Of a DNA stretch of 64,000 nt, positions 1 through 7,845 are shown piece by piece. The stretch spans positions 2,294,001 to 2,358,000 of the forward strand of contig OZ240208.1 in NCBI GenBank assembly GCA_965197455.1. The letters run 5' to 3'. This DNA is from JAGWBD01 sp965197455. GTDB lineage: Bacteria > Chloroflexota > Anaerolineae > Aggregatilineales > Phototrophicaceae. Position numbers and translations under genes: made by a program. The notes beneath the pieces were generated by a model. It did not search any database, had not been told where the DNA came from, and saw nothing but the letters and a program-made list of their open reading frames with translations. How positions within the stretch are numbered: the first letter of the stretch is position 1; the number at the start of each line of letters is the position of its first letter.

Positions 1-1580
1 AAGGTGTCGGCGTAGGCGATGCTGACGGCGAGGCTCGAGTTCTTCGACAGGTTGAGATACTGGTTGCCGAGGGGCGGGATGATGACGCGCAGGGCCTGCG
101 GGAAGATGATGCTGCCCAGCAGTTGCGAGCGCGAGAGGCCGAGCGCGCGCCCAGCCTCCAGCTGTCCGACGTCTACCGCCTGGATGCCCGCGCGCACAAT
201 TTCGGCGATGAAGGACGAGGTGTAGATCACCAGCGCCAACAGCAGCGCCATATATTCAGGCGTAATTTCCGAGCCCGTCAGGAAGCGGCCGAAACGGTTT
301 TGCGTCGGCATTTGCAGCAGCAGCGGCTGCGTGCTGGTGCGCAGGAGTTCCTCGGTGGTCAGCAGCCCTTGCGCCTGGGCATCTGCCAGGGGCTGCAGCA
401 GGACTTCGCCGCCGCTGGCGACGGCGACATGCGCCGGCGCCGGCGCCAGGCCGACCAGCACCCAGCCCAGCGCTGCCGTGAGCAGCAGGGCCAGCAGGGC
501 CAGCGGGCTGCGCGCGTAGGGTTTACCGGTTTCTTCCGTGCGCCGCGCGAGCCAGAGCCAGATGAAGCCGGCCAGCAGAAAGCCCAGGCCCACGTAGGCA
601 AACCAGGCCGCGAAACGTCCGGTGGCCAGCAGTTCAGGATAAACGAAGCCACGAATGCTGATGTAGATCGACGGCGAGGTTTCCAGGCGTAAACTCGCCA
701 GGGGTAACAGACCCAGGGTGAAGAGCAGGCCCGCCAGGCCCTGCCCCAGAATCAGCCCGAGGGCGCGCGCGCGCCACGGCGAGGAGTTGGCGAGGGCCCG
801 CCGCGCGGCGTAGATCAGCGCGAGAGTCACGAGGGCGTACACCGTGAAGACGGTCGTGAAGCCCGCGCCCCAGGGCCAGGGCCAGCCGGCCAGCTCATTC
901 TGCCCGTAAGCGGCCAGTTCCGAGACCAGCAGCAGCGCGCCAAAGCCGTAGCGCAGCAATTCGCGCCGCTCGTAAGTTGGCGCGGGGCCGCTCAGGTAGC
1001 GCCACAGGATGAGCCCGAGCAAGGCCCAGAGCGCCAGACGCAAGGTAATAAAGCTGACCCCTTCCGCGGGGAGGGTGATGGCCTCGCGGATCTGGGGCAG
1101 GCTGAACATAACAATGTAATACCAGGTAAAAATTTGCACCAGCAGCGGCGTGTTGCGCAGGAGCTCCACGTAGGCGCGGGCAATATTGCGAAAGAGCCAG
1201 TTGGTACTGAGCAGGAAGACGCCGACGAAAAAGCCGAGCACCGTCGCCAGCAGCAGGCCGATGCCGACGATGCGCAGGGTGTTGGTCATGCCGACGGCGA
1301 AGGCCTGGCCGTAGGTGGAATCGCCGCTGTACCAGTCCGGACTTTCGCTGATGGCGAAGCCGGCCCGCAACTGCAGGAAGTTGAAGGAGGGCACGAGTCC
1401 TTTTTCGCGCAACTGGGAGGAGGCTGTCGAACCCAGATACCAGAAGATACCCACGGCCAGCAACACGAAGGCGAGCTGCCCCAGCACCTGCAACACGCGC
1501 TGGTCCGCGAGCAGGCGCATAACGCCGCCCTGTGGCAGCTGGACGGGGGATCGATCAGATGTCGTGCGAGTAGATGTCAT
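1..1580 (-). CDS. aapQ: Polar amino-acid ABC transporter permease (AapQ/BztB type), 3' end outside window
   Basis: Inner-membrane subunit of a general L-amino-acid ABC importer. Reading leftward from ATG 1580 the frame stays open to the window edge (526 codons, no stop). Early block: TNTLRIVGIGLLLATVLGFF followed by ELLRNTPLLVQIF, as in AapQ. Near the left edge is the EAA loop that contacts the ATPase (AGIQAVDVGQLEAGRALGLS, then FPQALRVIIPPLGNQYLN). Between these blocks lie several extra hydrophobic segments, so the protein is over 120 residues longer than the usual roughly 400; such a central insert is typical of AapQ/BztB but is large here. A second possible start is Met at 1520. It is transcribed with the binding-protein gene to its right, across a strong hairpin. 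Partner AapM and AapP should lie left of the window. Confidence 0.9.
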   Translation of the reverse strand, partial: MTSTRTTSDRSPVQLPQGGVMRLLADQRVLQVLGQLAFVLLAVGIFWYLGSTASSQLREKGLVPSFNFLQLRAGFAISESPDWYSGDSTYGQAFAVGMTNTLRIVGIGLLLATVLGFFVGVFLLSTNWLFRNIARAYVELLRNTPLLVQIFTWYYIVMFSLPQIREAITLPAEGVSFITLRLALWALLGLILWRYLSGPAPTYERRELLRYGFGALLLVSELAAYGQNELAGWPWPWGAGFTTVFTVYALVTLALIYAARRALANSSPWRARALGLILGQGLAGLLFTLGLLPLASLRLETSPSIYISIRGFVYPELLATGRFAAWFAYVGLGFLLAGFIWLWLARRTEETGKPYARSPLALLALLLTAALGWVLVGLAPAPAHVAVASGGEVLLQPLADAQAQGLLTTEELLRTSTQPLLLQMPTQNRFGRFLTGSEITPEYMALLLALVIYTSSFIAEIVRAGIQAVDVGQLEAGRALGLSRSQLLGSIIFPQALRVIIPPLGNQYLNLSKNSSLAVSIAYADT

Positions 1581-1605
1581 GCGAGCAGACCCGTTGTGCG
1601 TGATA

Positions 1606-1649
1606 CGGACGGGACGGTGAGATACGTAACGCGCTCACCATCCCGTCCG
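1606..1649 (-). promoter_or_regulatory. Intercistronic stem-loop between binding protein and permease
   Basis: Arms 1606-1621 and 1634-1649 pair over 16 positions with a single mismatch around a 12-nt loop. It sits between the stop of the binding-protein gene and the start of the permease gene and lacks a U-tract, so it is more likely an mRNA-stabilising or attenuating element than a full terminator. This would give more binding protein than permease, as known for malE-malF. Confidence 0.7.
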
Positions 1650-1674
1650 CCTTACAACTCGCTACCCCTGCGCT

Positions 1675-2709
1675 CTAGCGGAAGGGCGGTGCGTAGATCA
1701 GACCACCGTCGGTCCACAGCGCGTTAGGGCCGCGGCCGAGGTTGAAGGGCGCCACGCCGAGGTGGCGGGCGTAGATTTCGCCGTAGTTGCCGACCTGGCT
1801 GATCACCGTGACCATGAAGTCATTGGGGATACCCAGGTAGGAACCGGAGGCGTTGTCGTTCTGGCCCAGCAGACGCTGGATGGAGGGGTCGCCGCTGTCG
1901 AGGAAACTGTCGACGTTCTCGCTGGTGATGCCGGCTTCCTCGGCAGTGATCAGGCCGAAGACAGTCCAGGCGACGATGTCGGCGAACTGCGGGTCGGACT
2001 GCGGCGAGAGCGGGCCCAGCGGCTCCTTGCTCAGGGTGATGTCCAGCACCGTGTGCTCGCTCGGGTCGGGCGCGATGGCGTGGAAGGAGACGATACCGCT
2101 CTTGTCCGTCGTCCAGGCCTCACAGCGACCGTCCAGGTAGGACTGCCAGGTGGAGGGGGCGTCGGGGAAGGTCAGGATGTCGATATCCAGGCCGCGCGAG
2201 GAGATGGCGTCGGTGATGTTCAGCTCGGTGGTCGTGCCCTGCTGCACGCAGACGGAGGCGCCGTCGAGTTCCTCGATGGTGGAGACGCCCAGCTCGGCGC
2301 GGGTGCCGATGCCCTGGCCATCGTAGAAGGTGGTGGGGCCAAAGGTCGCGCCCCAGACGACGTCACGGCTCAGCGTCCAGGTGGTGTTGCGCGACATCAT
2401 GTCGATCTCGCCACCCTGGATGGCTGCCTGGCGTTCGGCCGCCGTCAGCGGACGGAAGGAAACGGCGTTGGCATCGCCGAGCACCGCCGCAGCCACAGCG
2501 CGGCAGATGTCGATGTCGAAGCCCTCGAATTCACCGGAGTCATTGACGACGCCGAAGCCGGCGAGATGGGCGTTGACGCCACAAATCAACTCGCCACGAT
2601 CCATGACCCGTTGCGTTACGGTGCCCAGGGCCACGTCGTCCTGCGCGAGGACGCCGACGCCGGAGACCAGCAACGCGATCAGCAATGCTACAGACAATAC
2701 CCTTGCCAT
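1675..2709 (-). CDS. aapJ: Amino-acid ABC transporter substrate-binding protein (AapJ/BztA family)
   Basis: Periplasmic or surface receptor of the amino-acid importer, 344 residues. The start at 2709 gives a clean signal peptide (MARVLSVALLIALLVSGVGV, cleavage after LAQ) and has an AAAGGGA Shine-Dalgarno 7-8 bases upstream; a longer in-frame start near 2751 would bury the signal peptide. The mature part begins TVTQRVMDRGELICGVNAHL and continues GFDIDICRAVAAAVLG, which is the family-3 solute-binding signature. The C-terminal part has EIYARHLGV and RGPNALWTDGGL, typical of AapJ. It precedes the permease gene by 94 bases in the same direction. Confidence 0.93.
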   Translation of the reverse strand: MARVLSVALLIALLVSGVGVLAQDDVALGTVTQRVMDRGELICGVNAHLAGFGVVNDSGEFEGFDIDICRAVAAAVLGDANAVSFRPLTAAERQAAIQGGEIDMMSRNTTWTLSRDVVWGATFGPTTFYDGQGIGTRAELGVSTIEELDGASVCVQQGTTTELNITDAISSRGLDIDILTFPDAPSTWQSYLDGRCEAWTTDKSGIVSFHAIAPDPSEHTVLDITLSKEPLGPLSPQSDPQFADIVAWTVFGLITAEEAGITSENVDSFLDSGDPSIQRLLGQNDNASGSYLGIPNDFMVTVISQVGNYGEIYARHLGVAPFNLGRGPNALWTDGGLIYAPPFR

Positions 2710-2799
2710 GTTTCTATCCCTTTCGTTAGACGGATATGCACGAGCCGACACGGGGGCAGGTCGCCCCGCCCGCGTGCCAGCGCCCGCAGAAGCGCACTT

Positions 2800-2821
2800 T
2801 AATCATTATCGCGCAATATTA
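2800..2821 (-). promoter_or_regulatory. AT-rich probable promoter of the amino-acid transporter operon
   Basis: The only AT-rich stretch in the gap upstream of the binding-protein gene; read on the minus strand it contains overlapping TAATAT and GATAAT boxes. No convincing -35 hexamer is visible, so the exact promoter is uncertain. Confidence 0.35.
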
Positions 2822-2856
2822 CCAGCGCGCGGCCGCAATCTACTCTTAAGCTGACC

Positions 2857-3135
2857 TTAACCAGCGGCGACGGCCTGACTCGCCAGGTACTTCTCGAAGA
2901 TGCCGCGGACTTCACCTTCTTCTGCGTGACGACCGGTTTCCTTCTTCGAGTAGAGCAGGTTGCCGTTCACCACGAACTCGAACAGACCGCCACCGGCCGG
3001 AATCAGCTGCCAGGAGCGGACGTGCGCCAGCAACTCGCGTTCACCCAACAATTCTGCCGTCAAACTGACGGCTTGAGGGGTGTAGTTTCAAGAGGCGCAG
3101 TACGTAAGCGTGATGTCGAGATGTCCATTCTGCAT
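2857..3135 (-). CDS. SelW-like (Rdx family) selenoprotein with in-frame UGA
   Basis: Small thioredoxin-fold redox protein of the SelW/Rdx family, 92 residues if UGA is read as selenocysteine. ATG 3135 follows a strong Shine-Dalgarno (AAAGGAG, 8 bases upstream). Codons 12-17 read Tyr-Cys-Ala-Ser-UGA-Asn, so the UGA at 3088-3090 falls exactly at the redox CxxU position. The sequence after it continues in the same frame with SelW hallmarks: YTPQAVSLTAELLGE, then WQLIPAGGGLFEFVVNG and LLYSKKETGRHAEEGEV. A 7-bp hairpin 16 bases after the UGA fits a bacterial SECIS. A conventional annotation would start at the TTG at 3063 and lose the active site. It is co-oriented with the ArsC-like gene 95 bases upstream. 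SelA/B/C/D are not in the window, so Sec use by this organism is inferred. Confidence 0.85.
3056..3072 (-). promoter_or_regulatory. Putative bacterial SECIS hairpin
   Basis: A perfect 7-bp stem (GCCGTCA / TGACGGC on the minus strand) closes a GTT loop. The stem begins 16 bases after the UGA at 3088-3090, and the loop begins with G; both match the known bacterial SECIS consensus (loop 16-37 bases after UGA, G among the first loop bases). Confidence 0.75.
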
Positions 3136-3188
3136 CACTGGATCTCCTTTCCCGTGTAATTCGGACGAAGGTATGTTGACACCCTTGC

Positions 3189-3194
3189 AGTATA
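3189..3194 (-). promoter_or_regulatory. Possible -10 box upstream of the selenoprotein gene
   Basis: TATACT on the minus strand with a weak TTCGCG 17 bases further upstream, giving a leader of about 47 nt. It overlaps the ArsC-selenoprotein spacer, so the selenoprotein may have its own promoter as well as read-through from the upstream gene. Confidence 0.3.
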
Positions 3195-3230
3195 GCGACT
3201 ATATGCCAGCGCGCGAATCGAAGCGACAAT

Positions 3231-3680
3231 TCAGGGGTCTGTGGCGGCTCCGGCCGCGTCACCCGGCTGCCCCAGCCAGGCGCGCAACTGCTGCTCAAGT
3301 TCGTCACGCACGCGCCCGAAGGCGGCCAGGCGCTGCCTTTCATCGCCTTGCTGCGCGGCGGGGTCCGGCAGGCTCCAGTGGATGCGACGCACAGGGCCGG
3401 CAAAGTGCGGGCAGGTCTCCGCGGCGTGGTCGCAAACGGTGATGACGGTGTCGAAGTACTCGCGCATAAACTCGTTCACGTGCTGCGAACGCTGCGCGCG
3501 AATGTCCAGCCCGATCTCGTCCATGGCGCGGATGGCGAGCGGGTGCACGCTGGCGGGCGCCACGCCGGCGCTGTGGACGCTGACACGGTCGCCCGCCAGC
3601 GCGCGCAGCAGCCCTTCGGCCATTTGTGAGCGGGCGGAATTGGCGCTGCAGAGGATCAGCACCCGCAGCCTGTCTGACAT
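3231..3680 (-). CDS. ArsC-type low-molecular-weight protein-tyrosine-phosphatase fold protein (arsenate reductase-like)
   Basis: Cytoplasmic protein of 149 residues. The P-loop near the N-terminus (LILCSANSARSQMAEG) holds the CX5R signature: Cys nucleophile and Arg of the LMW-PTP/thioredoxin-coupled arsenate reductase family. Further features are HSAGVAP, VITVCDHAAETCP (the second and third redox cysteines expected in ArsC) and a C-terminal WSLPDPA segment, which is typical of bacterial ArsC. The start at 3680 is preferred because GGAG lies 9 bases upstream; Met at 3695 has no ribosome-binding site. The classical role is arsenate reduction to arsenite, but no arsB or arsR is present, so a phosphatase role cannot be excluded. 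Divergent from radA, and followed by the selenoprotein. Confidence 0.85.
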   Translation of the reverse strand: MSDRLRVLILCSANSARSQMAEGLLRALAGDRVSVHSAGVAPASVHPLAIRAMDEIGLDIRAQRSQHVNEFMREYFDTVITVCDHAAETCPHFAGPVRRIHWSLPDPAAQQGDERQRLAAFGRVRDELEQQLRAWLGQPGDAAGAATDP

Positions 3681-3718
3681 GGATTGTTGCTCCATAGATA
3701 TGCGGGGACCGGTCGGCA

Positions 3719-3761
3719 AGTATAGCCTGCGCGTCTGCCAGCGGCGCGGCGCGGTTATACT
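3719..3761. promoter_or_regulatory. Divergent -10 boxes for arsC-like gene and radA
   Basis: TATACT occurs on the minus strand at 3719-3724 (toward the ArsC-like gene) and on the plus strand at 3756-3761 (toward radA, 31 bases before its ATG). The two promoters share the 112-bp intergenic region. Neither has a good -35 match. Confidence 0.45.
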
Positions 3762-3792
3762 GCCTGACAGTTGAAGGCAGCCCGGAACAGTC

Positions 3793-5139
3793 ATGGCCAG
3801 GAGCCGCACTCGCTACGTCTGCTCGCACTGCAACCGCCAGAGCCCGGCTTATCTGGGGCGCTGCCCAGGCTGCGGCGAGTTCAACACGATGGAGGCGCAA
3901 GCCGAGCCCGCCGGTCGCGCAACTGCTGCGCCGCAACGTCTGGCCGATGTGGAGACCGGGGCCGGCGAGCGCGTGCCGGTGCCGCTGACGGAGTTCAGCC
4001 GGGTGCTGGGCGGCGGCTTCGTGCCAGGCAGCATCACGCTCATCGGCGGCGAGCCGGGCATCGGCAAGAGCACGCTGATCCTGCAGCTGGGCGCGTTGCT
4101 GACGGAGGCGCTGGGGCCGGTGCTCTACGTCAGCGGCGAGGAGAGCGAGCGCCAGATTCGTATGCGCGCCGACCGGCTGGGGTTGCAGGCGGAGGCGCTG
4201 TATCTGCTGACCGAGACGCGCCTGGAGGCGGTGCTGGCGCAGGTGGAGCAGCTGGGGCCGCGCTTGCTGGTGATCGATTCGATCCAGACAATGCAGGGCG
4301 AAAGCAGCGGCTCGGCGCCTGGCAGCGTGAGCCAGGTGCGCGAATGCGCCGGTCGTTTGCAGGCGCTGGCCAAGAGCAGCGGCATCTGCGTCATCCTCAT
4401 CGGACACGTGACGCGCGAGGGCAGCATCGCCGGCCCGCGCGTGCTGGAGCATCTGGTGGACACGGTGCTCTATATGGAAGGCGACCCCTTCCAGGCCTGG
4501 CGCCTGCTGCGCTGCGTCAAGAACCGCTTCGGCGCCACCAGCGAGGTGGGCGTCTTCGAGATGCAGGGCCAGGGCCTGACCGAGGTGCCCAACCCGAGCG
4601 AGGTGTTTCTGGCGGAGCGCGCCTTCCGCGCGCCTGGCTCGGCCATCACCATCACGCTGGAGGGCACGCGGCCGCTGCTGGTGGAGCTGCAGGCGCTGAC
4701 CAGCCCGAGCGTCTTCAGCAATCCACGGCGCACGCCCAACGGCGTCGACGCCAACCGCCTGCTGCTCATCAGCGCGGTGCTGGCCAAACGCGCGGGGCTG
4801 CGTTTGCAGGAGCAGGACCTGTTCGTCAACGTGGTGGGCGGCCTGAAGGTGAGCGAGCCGGCGGCGGACCTGGCGATGGCGGCGGCGCTGGCCTCCAGCT
4901 ATTTCGAGGTGCCAGTGCCGGCGGACCTGGCGCTGATCGGCGAGCTGGGCCTGGGCGGCGAGTTGCGCGCGGTGAGTCAACCGGGGCCGCGCTTGCGCGA
5001 GGCGGCGCGACTGGGTTTCAGGCGCGTGCTGCTGCCGCGTTTGCGGCGTCCGCTGCAGGATTTGCCGCCGGAGCTGGAGCTGCTGCCGGCGCGGGACCTG
5101 GGGACGGCGCTGCGTCTGGCGGGACTGGTGGCGGGGTAA
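3793..5139 (+). CDS. radA: DNA repair protein RadA (Sms)
   Basis: RecA-like ATPase that promotes branch migration during recombinational repair, 448 residues (usual about 450). N-terminal zinc finger with Cys10, Cys13, Cys24 and Cys27 (YVCSHC, RCPGCGEF). Walker A GGEPGIGKS at about 85-93, Walker B LLVIDSIQT near 160, and the RadA-specific KNRFG motif near 241. The C-terminal half carries the Lon-protease-like P domain (VNVVGGLKVSEPAADLA) with a degenerate catalytic site as usual. Single gene, divergent from the ArsC-like gene; the following MFS unit begins within 50 bases of its stop. Confidence 0.96.
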   Translation: MARSRTRYVCSHCNRQSPAYLGRCPGCGEFNTMEAQAEPAGRATAAPQRLADVETGAGERVPVPLTEFSRVLGGGFVPGSITLIGGEPGIGKSTLILQLGALLTEALGPVLYVSGEESERQIRMRADRLGLQAEALYLLTETRLEAVLAQVEQLGPRLLVIDSIQTMQGESSGSAPGSVSQVRECAGRLQALAKSSGICVILIGHVTREGSIAGPRVLEHLVDTVLYMEGDPFQAWRLLRCVKNRFGATSEVGVFEMQGQGLTEVPNPSEVFLAERAFRAPGSAITITLEGTRPLLVELQALTSPSVFSNPRRTPNGVDANRLLLISAVLAKRAGLRLQEQDLFVNVVGGLKVSEPAADLAMAAALASSYFEVPVPADLALIGELGLGGELRAVSQPGPRLREAARLGFRRVLLPRLRRPLQDLPPELELLPARDLGTALRLAGLVAG

Positions 5140-5186
5140 GCAGTCCAATTGCGCCAAGTGGTACTAAAGGCCGCGCGCGACTGCAC

Positions 5187-5192
5187 TATTAT
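5187..5192 (+). promoter_or_regulatory. -10 box of MFS unit 1
   Basis: TATTAT, 10 bases before the mini-ORF ATG at 5203. Same position relative to the mini-ORF as in the other four units, though 3 bases further away. Confidence 0.5.
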
Positions 5193-5202
5193 CCTCGTTG
5201 CC

Positions 5203-5241
5203 ATGTCACTGTTGACGCCGCGCCACGAGAGGCGCCTGTGA
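5203..5241 (+). CDS. Mini-ORF 1 (12 residues) overlapping the MFS-1 start
   Basis: ATG TCA ... CTG TGA encodes MSLLTPRHERRL. Its TGA overlaps the GTG start of the MFS gene (GTGA). No ribosome-binding site precedes it. It starts with Met-Ser and is Arg-rich, like mini-ORF 4. Likely a translationally coupled leader; the same arrangement recurs in the other units. Confidence 0.55.
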   Translation: MSLLTPRHERRL

Positions 5242-6431
5242 GATACGCCTGGGTGTTGTCAGGCGCCATGTTCAGTACGTATCTGGGCATTTCCATTCTG
5301 GCGCCGGTGTTGCCCCCCCTGATGCGACAACTGGGCCTCAGCGAGTTGCATGGCGGCCTGATTCTGACCGGCTCCGCCATCATGTGGGTCATCTTCAGCC
5401 CCTGGTGGGGCCGGCGCAGCGACGTGAGCGGGCGCAAACCAGTCATTCTGCTGGGGCTGGGTGGCTACGCGCTGGGCGTGGTGTGCTTCGCAATCGTGAC
5501 GCAGGCGGGCCTGGACGGGGTGTTCGCCAGCGCGACGATCACCTGGCTGCTGCTGGTGGGCGCGCGCCTGATCGTGGGCATGCTGTTCTCGGCGACAGGG
5601 CCGGCGGCGCAGGCCTACATCGCCGACGTCAGCACTGGCCAGCAGCGCACGAGCGCGATGGGCATTCTGGGGGCGGCCAACGGTCTGGGCAGCATACTGG
5701 GCCCGGCGCTGGCAGCCATGGTGGTGGGGCTGGGCCTGGCGGCGCCGATTTTCCTGTCGGCGATTGCGCCGCTGTTCGGCATGCTGCTGGTGTGGCGCCT
5801 GCTGCCCTCCGTGCCAGCGAAACTGAAGCAGGGCGAGCGGGCACCATCGCTGCGGGTGACGGACGCGCGGCTGTTGCCGCTGCTGCTGATCGGTTTTTGC
5901 GTGATGATGGCGCTTTCGGTGGCGCAGTTCACCATCGGTTTTCTCTTTCAGGACCGTCTGGGCCTGGATGGCGTGGAAACGGCGAGGCTGGTGGGCCTGG
6001 CGGTGATGGCCAGCGGCGTGGCGCTGCTCTTCGCGCAGATGGTGCTGATTCAGGTCTTCCGGCTGATGCCGATGACGCTGTTGCGCCTGGGCATCCCGCT
6101 GCTGCTGCTCGCGCTACTGGTGTTGACACTGGCGGCCGACTTCGCCGGGATGACGCTGGCGCTGGTGCTGATCGGCCTGGCGGTGGGCATGGTGCTGCCG
6201 GGTTTCCGCAGCGCCATCACCTTCGCCGTCGAGCCGCATGAACAGGGCGCGGCGGCCGGTCTGGCGAATTCGGTTCCGGGCTACGGCTTCATCTTTGGCC
6301 CGGCGCTGGGCACCGCCCTTTACGGCGTGAACTCCTGGTCCCCCTACCTGTTTGCGGCGCTGTTCGTGGTGGCCGCCTATGTCATGCTGACGCTGCACGT
6401 GCGCGAACGCGCGGTGCAGCCCGCGACCTGA
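5238..6431 (+). CDS. MFS transporter 1 (DHA1/TetA-like drug-H+ antiporter)
   Basis: Twelve-helix major facilitator of 397 residues. The start GTG 5238 is fixed by comparison with four paralogues, which all begin GTG-(R/K)-(Y/P/S/Q)-AW. Helix 1 has LGISILAPVLPPL; the loop between helices 2 and 3 carries motif A (WWGRRSDVSGRKP), diagnostic of MFS antiporters; the second half holds SAITFAVEPHEQGAAAGLA. Predicted substrate is an unknown small molecule or drug. It is the first of five tandem copies. Its C-terminus (VRERAVQPAT) differs slightly from the LHPRTRA ending of copies 2-4. Confidence 0.9.
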   Translation: MRYAWVLSGAMFSTYLGISILAPVLPPLMRQLGLSELHGGLILTGSAIMWVIFSPWWGRRSDVSGRKPVILLGLGGYALGVVCFAIVTQAGLDGVFASATITWLLLVGARLIVGMLFSATGPAAQAYIADVSTGQQRTSAMGILGAANGLGSILGPALAAMVVGLGLAAPIFLSAIAPLFGMLLVWRLLPSVPAKLKQGERAPSLRVTDARLLPLLLIGFCVMMALSVAQFTIGFLFQDRLGLDGVETARLVGLAVMASGVALLFAQMVLIQVFRLMPMTLLRLGIPLLLLALLVLTLAADFAGMTLALVLIGLAVGMVLPGFRSAITFAVEPHEQGAAAGLANSVPGYGFIFGPALGTALYGVNSWSPYLFAALFVVAAYVMLTLHVRERAVQPAT

Positions 6432-6488
6432 TCCCGTACTGCAGTCCAATCGCGCTGAATGGTCCTAATGCCGCGCTACTAACAGGAT

Positions 6489-6494
6489 TATGAT
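6489..6494 (+). promoter_or_regulatory. -10 box of MFS unit 2
   Basis: TATGAT, exactly 7 bases before the mini-ORF ATG at 6502. The predicted transcript would start at or one base before that ATG. The block upstream (GGTCCTAATGCCGCGC) is shared with unit 3 and may be an operator or a divergent -35. Confidence 0.55.
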
Positions 6495-6501
6495 ACGGGC
6501 C

Positions 6502-6540
6502 ATGTCGTCGATGCCTCCATTCCTCGAAAGCCATTATTAG
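6502..6540 (+). CDS. Mini-ORF 2 (12 residues) abutting the MFS-2 start
   Basis: Encodes MSSMPPFLESHY and ends in TAG, whose last base is the G of the MFS GTG start (TAGTG). Predicted leaderless start. The peptide sequence is not conserved with the other mini-ORFs, but length and coupling geometry are. Confidence 0.5.
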   Translation: MSSMPPFLESHY

Positions 6541-7739
6541 TGAAACCTGCCTGGATTTTGTTTGGCGCCATGTTTTGCGCCAGTCTGGGGCACTCCGTGC
6601 TGGCGCCGGTGCTGCCGGCTCTGATGCGCGAGCTGGGTCTGAGCGCGCTGCAAGGCGGACTGCTTCTGACCGGCTCGTCCATCGTGTGGGTCATTTTCTG
6701 CCCCTGGTGGGGCCGCCGCAGCGACGTGCGGGGGCGCAAGCCCTTCATCATGCTGGGGCTGACCGGGCTGGCGCTGGGCGTCGGCCTGTTTGCCCTGGTC
6801 ATGCAGGCCGGTCTGGACGGGGTCATAGCCAGCGCGACGCTGACCTGGCTGCTGCTGATGGGCTCGCGCGTAATCGGGGCTGCCCTGCATTCGGCAGCCG
6901 CCCCGGCCACACAGGCCTACATCGCGGACGTCAGTTCGGGACAGCAGCGTACCAGCGCGATGGGCATCCTGTCGGCGGCCAAGGGACTGGGCAGCATCGC
7001 GGGACCGGCGCTGGGGGCGCTGGTCGTGAGTCTGGGCTTGAGTCTGGTCGCTCCAATATTCCTTTCGGCAATTACCCCGCTTGTCGGCATGCTGCTGGTG
7101 TGGCGGCTGCTGCCGCAGATCCAGTCGACCCTGAAGCGGGGCGAACGCGCGCCGGTAATCCACGCCCATGACCCGCGTCTGCTGCCCCTGTTGGTCATCA
7201 GCTTCTGCGCGATGATGGTGCCCGCGGTAGTGACCTTCACCCTCGGCTATCTGGTGCAGGACCGCTTCGGGCTGGATACCATCGAGACCACCCGACTGAC
7301 GGGTCTGGCAATGATGGCCAGCGGCGTGGCCCTGTTCTTCGCCCAGATGGTGCTGGTCCAGGTCTTGCGCCTGCCGCCGCTGAAGCTGCTGCGTCTGGGC
7401 ATGCCACTGGCGCTGGGCTCACTGTTGCTGCTGGCCGCTGCCGCCAGTGCCATGCAGGTGATGCTGGCGATGGCGCTGATGGGGCTGGGCATCGGGATGG
7501 TGCAGCCGGGCTTCCGCAGCGCGGTCACTTTCGCCGTGGAGCCGCACGAGCAGGGTGCGGCGGCCGGCCTGGCCAGCTCGATCCCCGCCTACAGCTACAT
7601 CATTGGCCCGGCGCTCGGCACGGCCCTCTATGGCCTGAATCCGGTCTCACCCTTCTTGCTGGCGTCGGTGGTGATGCTGGCCGGTATTGCGGTGCTGGTG
7701 CTGCACCCGCGTACCCGCGCAATCCAGCCTGCGATCTGA
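6540..7739 (+). CDS. MFS transporter 2
   Basis: Second paralogue, 399 residues, GTG start fixed by the conserved KPAWILFGAMFCASLG opening. Motif A is WWGRRSDVRGRKP. Helical segments follow the same order as in copy 1, and the protein ends VLHPRTRAIQPAI. It is closest to copy 3 in the middle part (both have IFLS or IFLG, LKRGERAP or LKQGERAP, and VPAVV.FTLGYLVQDRFGLD). No separate Shine-Dalgarno is obvious; translation probably depends on the mini-ORF ending at its start codon. Confidence 0.9.
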   Translation: MKPAWILFGAMFCASLGHSVLAPVLPALMRELGLSALQGGLLLTGSSIVWVIFCPWWGRRSDVRGRKPFIMLGLTGLALGVGLFALVMQAGLDGVIASATLTWLLLMGSRVIGAALHSAAAPATQAYIADVSSGQQRTSAMGILSAAKGLGSIAGPALGALVVSLGLSLVAPIFLSAITPLVGMLLVWRLLPQIQSTLKRGERAPVIHAHDPRLLPLLVISFCAMMVPAVVTFTLGYLVQDRFGLDTIETTRLTGLAMMASGVALFFAQMVLVQVLRLPPLKLLRLGMPLALGSLLLLAAAASAMQVMLAMALMGLGIGMVQPGFRSAVTFAVEPHEQGAAAGLASSIPAYSYIIGPALGTALYGLNPVSPFLLASVVMLAGIAVLVLHPRTRAIQPAI

Positions 7740-7797
7740 CTCTCGCCCTGCAGTCCAATTGCGCTGAATGGTCCTAATGCCGCGCGGCAGGCGGCAC

Positions 7798-7803
7798 TAT
7801 GAT
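7798..7803 (+). promoter_or_regulatory. -10 box of MFS unit 3
   Basis: TATGAT, 7 bases before the mini-ORF ATG at 7811, with the same GGTCCTAATGCCGCGC block upstream as unit 2. Confidence 0.55.
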
Positions 7804-7810
7804 ACGCTCC

Positions 7811-7840
7811 ATGTCCGCAGTTCCTGTCCGCCGCGAGTAA
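7811..7840 (+). CDS. Mini-ORF 3 (9 residues) upstream of MFS-3
   Basis: Encodes MSAVPVRRE and stops at TAA five bases before the GTG start of the MFS gene. The only unit in which stop and start do not overlap, but the gap is still within reach of termination-reinitiation. Confidence 0.45.
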   Translation: MSAVPVRRE

Positions 7841-7845
7841 ATTCT

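Noticed and set aside
3340..5157. 605-codon open frame antisense to radA and through the ArsC-like gene
   Set aside because: Composition is Arg/Gln/Ala/His-rich with no domain; it is the shadow of GC-rich coding on the other strand.
3771..5237. Long N-terminal extension of the first MFS gene through radA
   Set aside because: The extension is radA read in another frame; the four paralogues all start at the conserved GTG.
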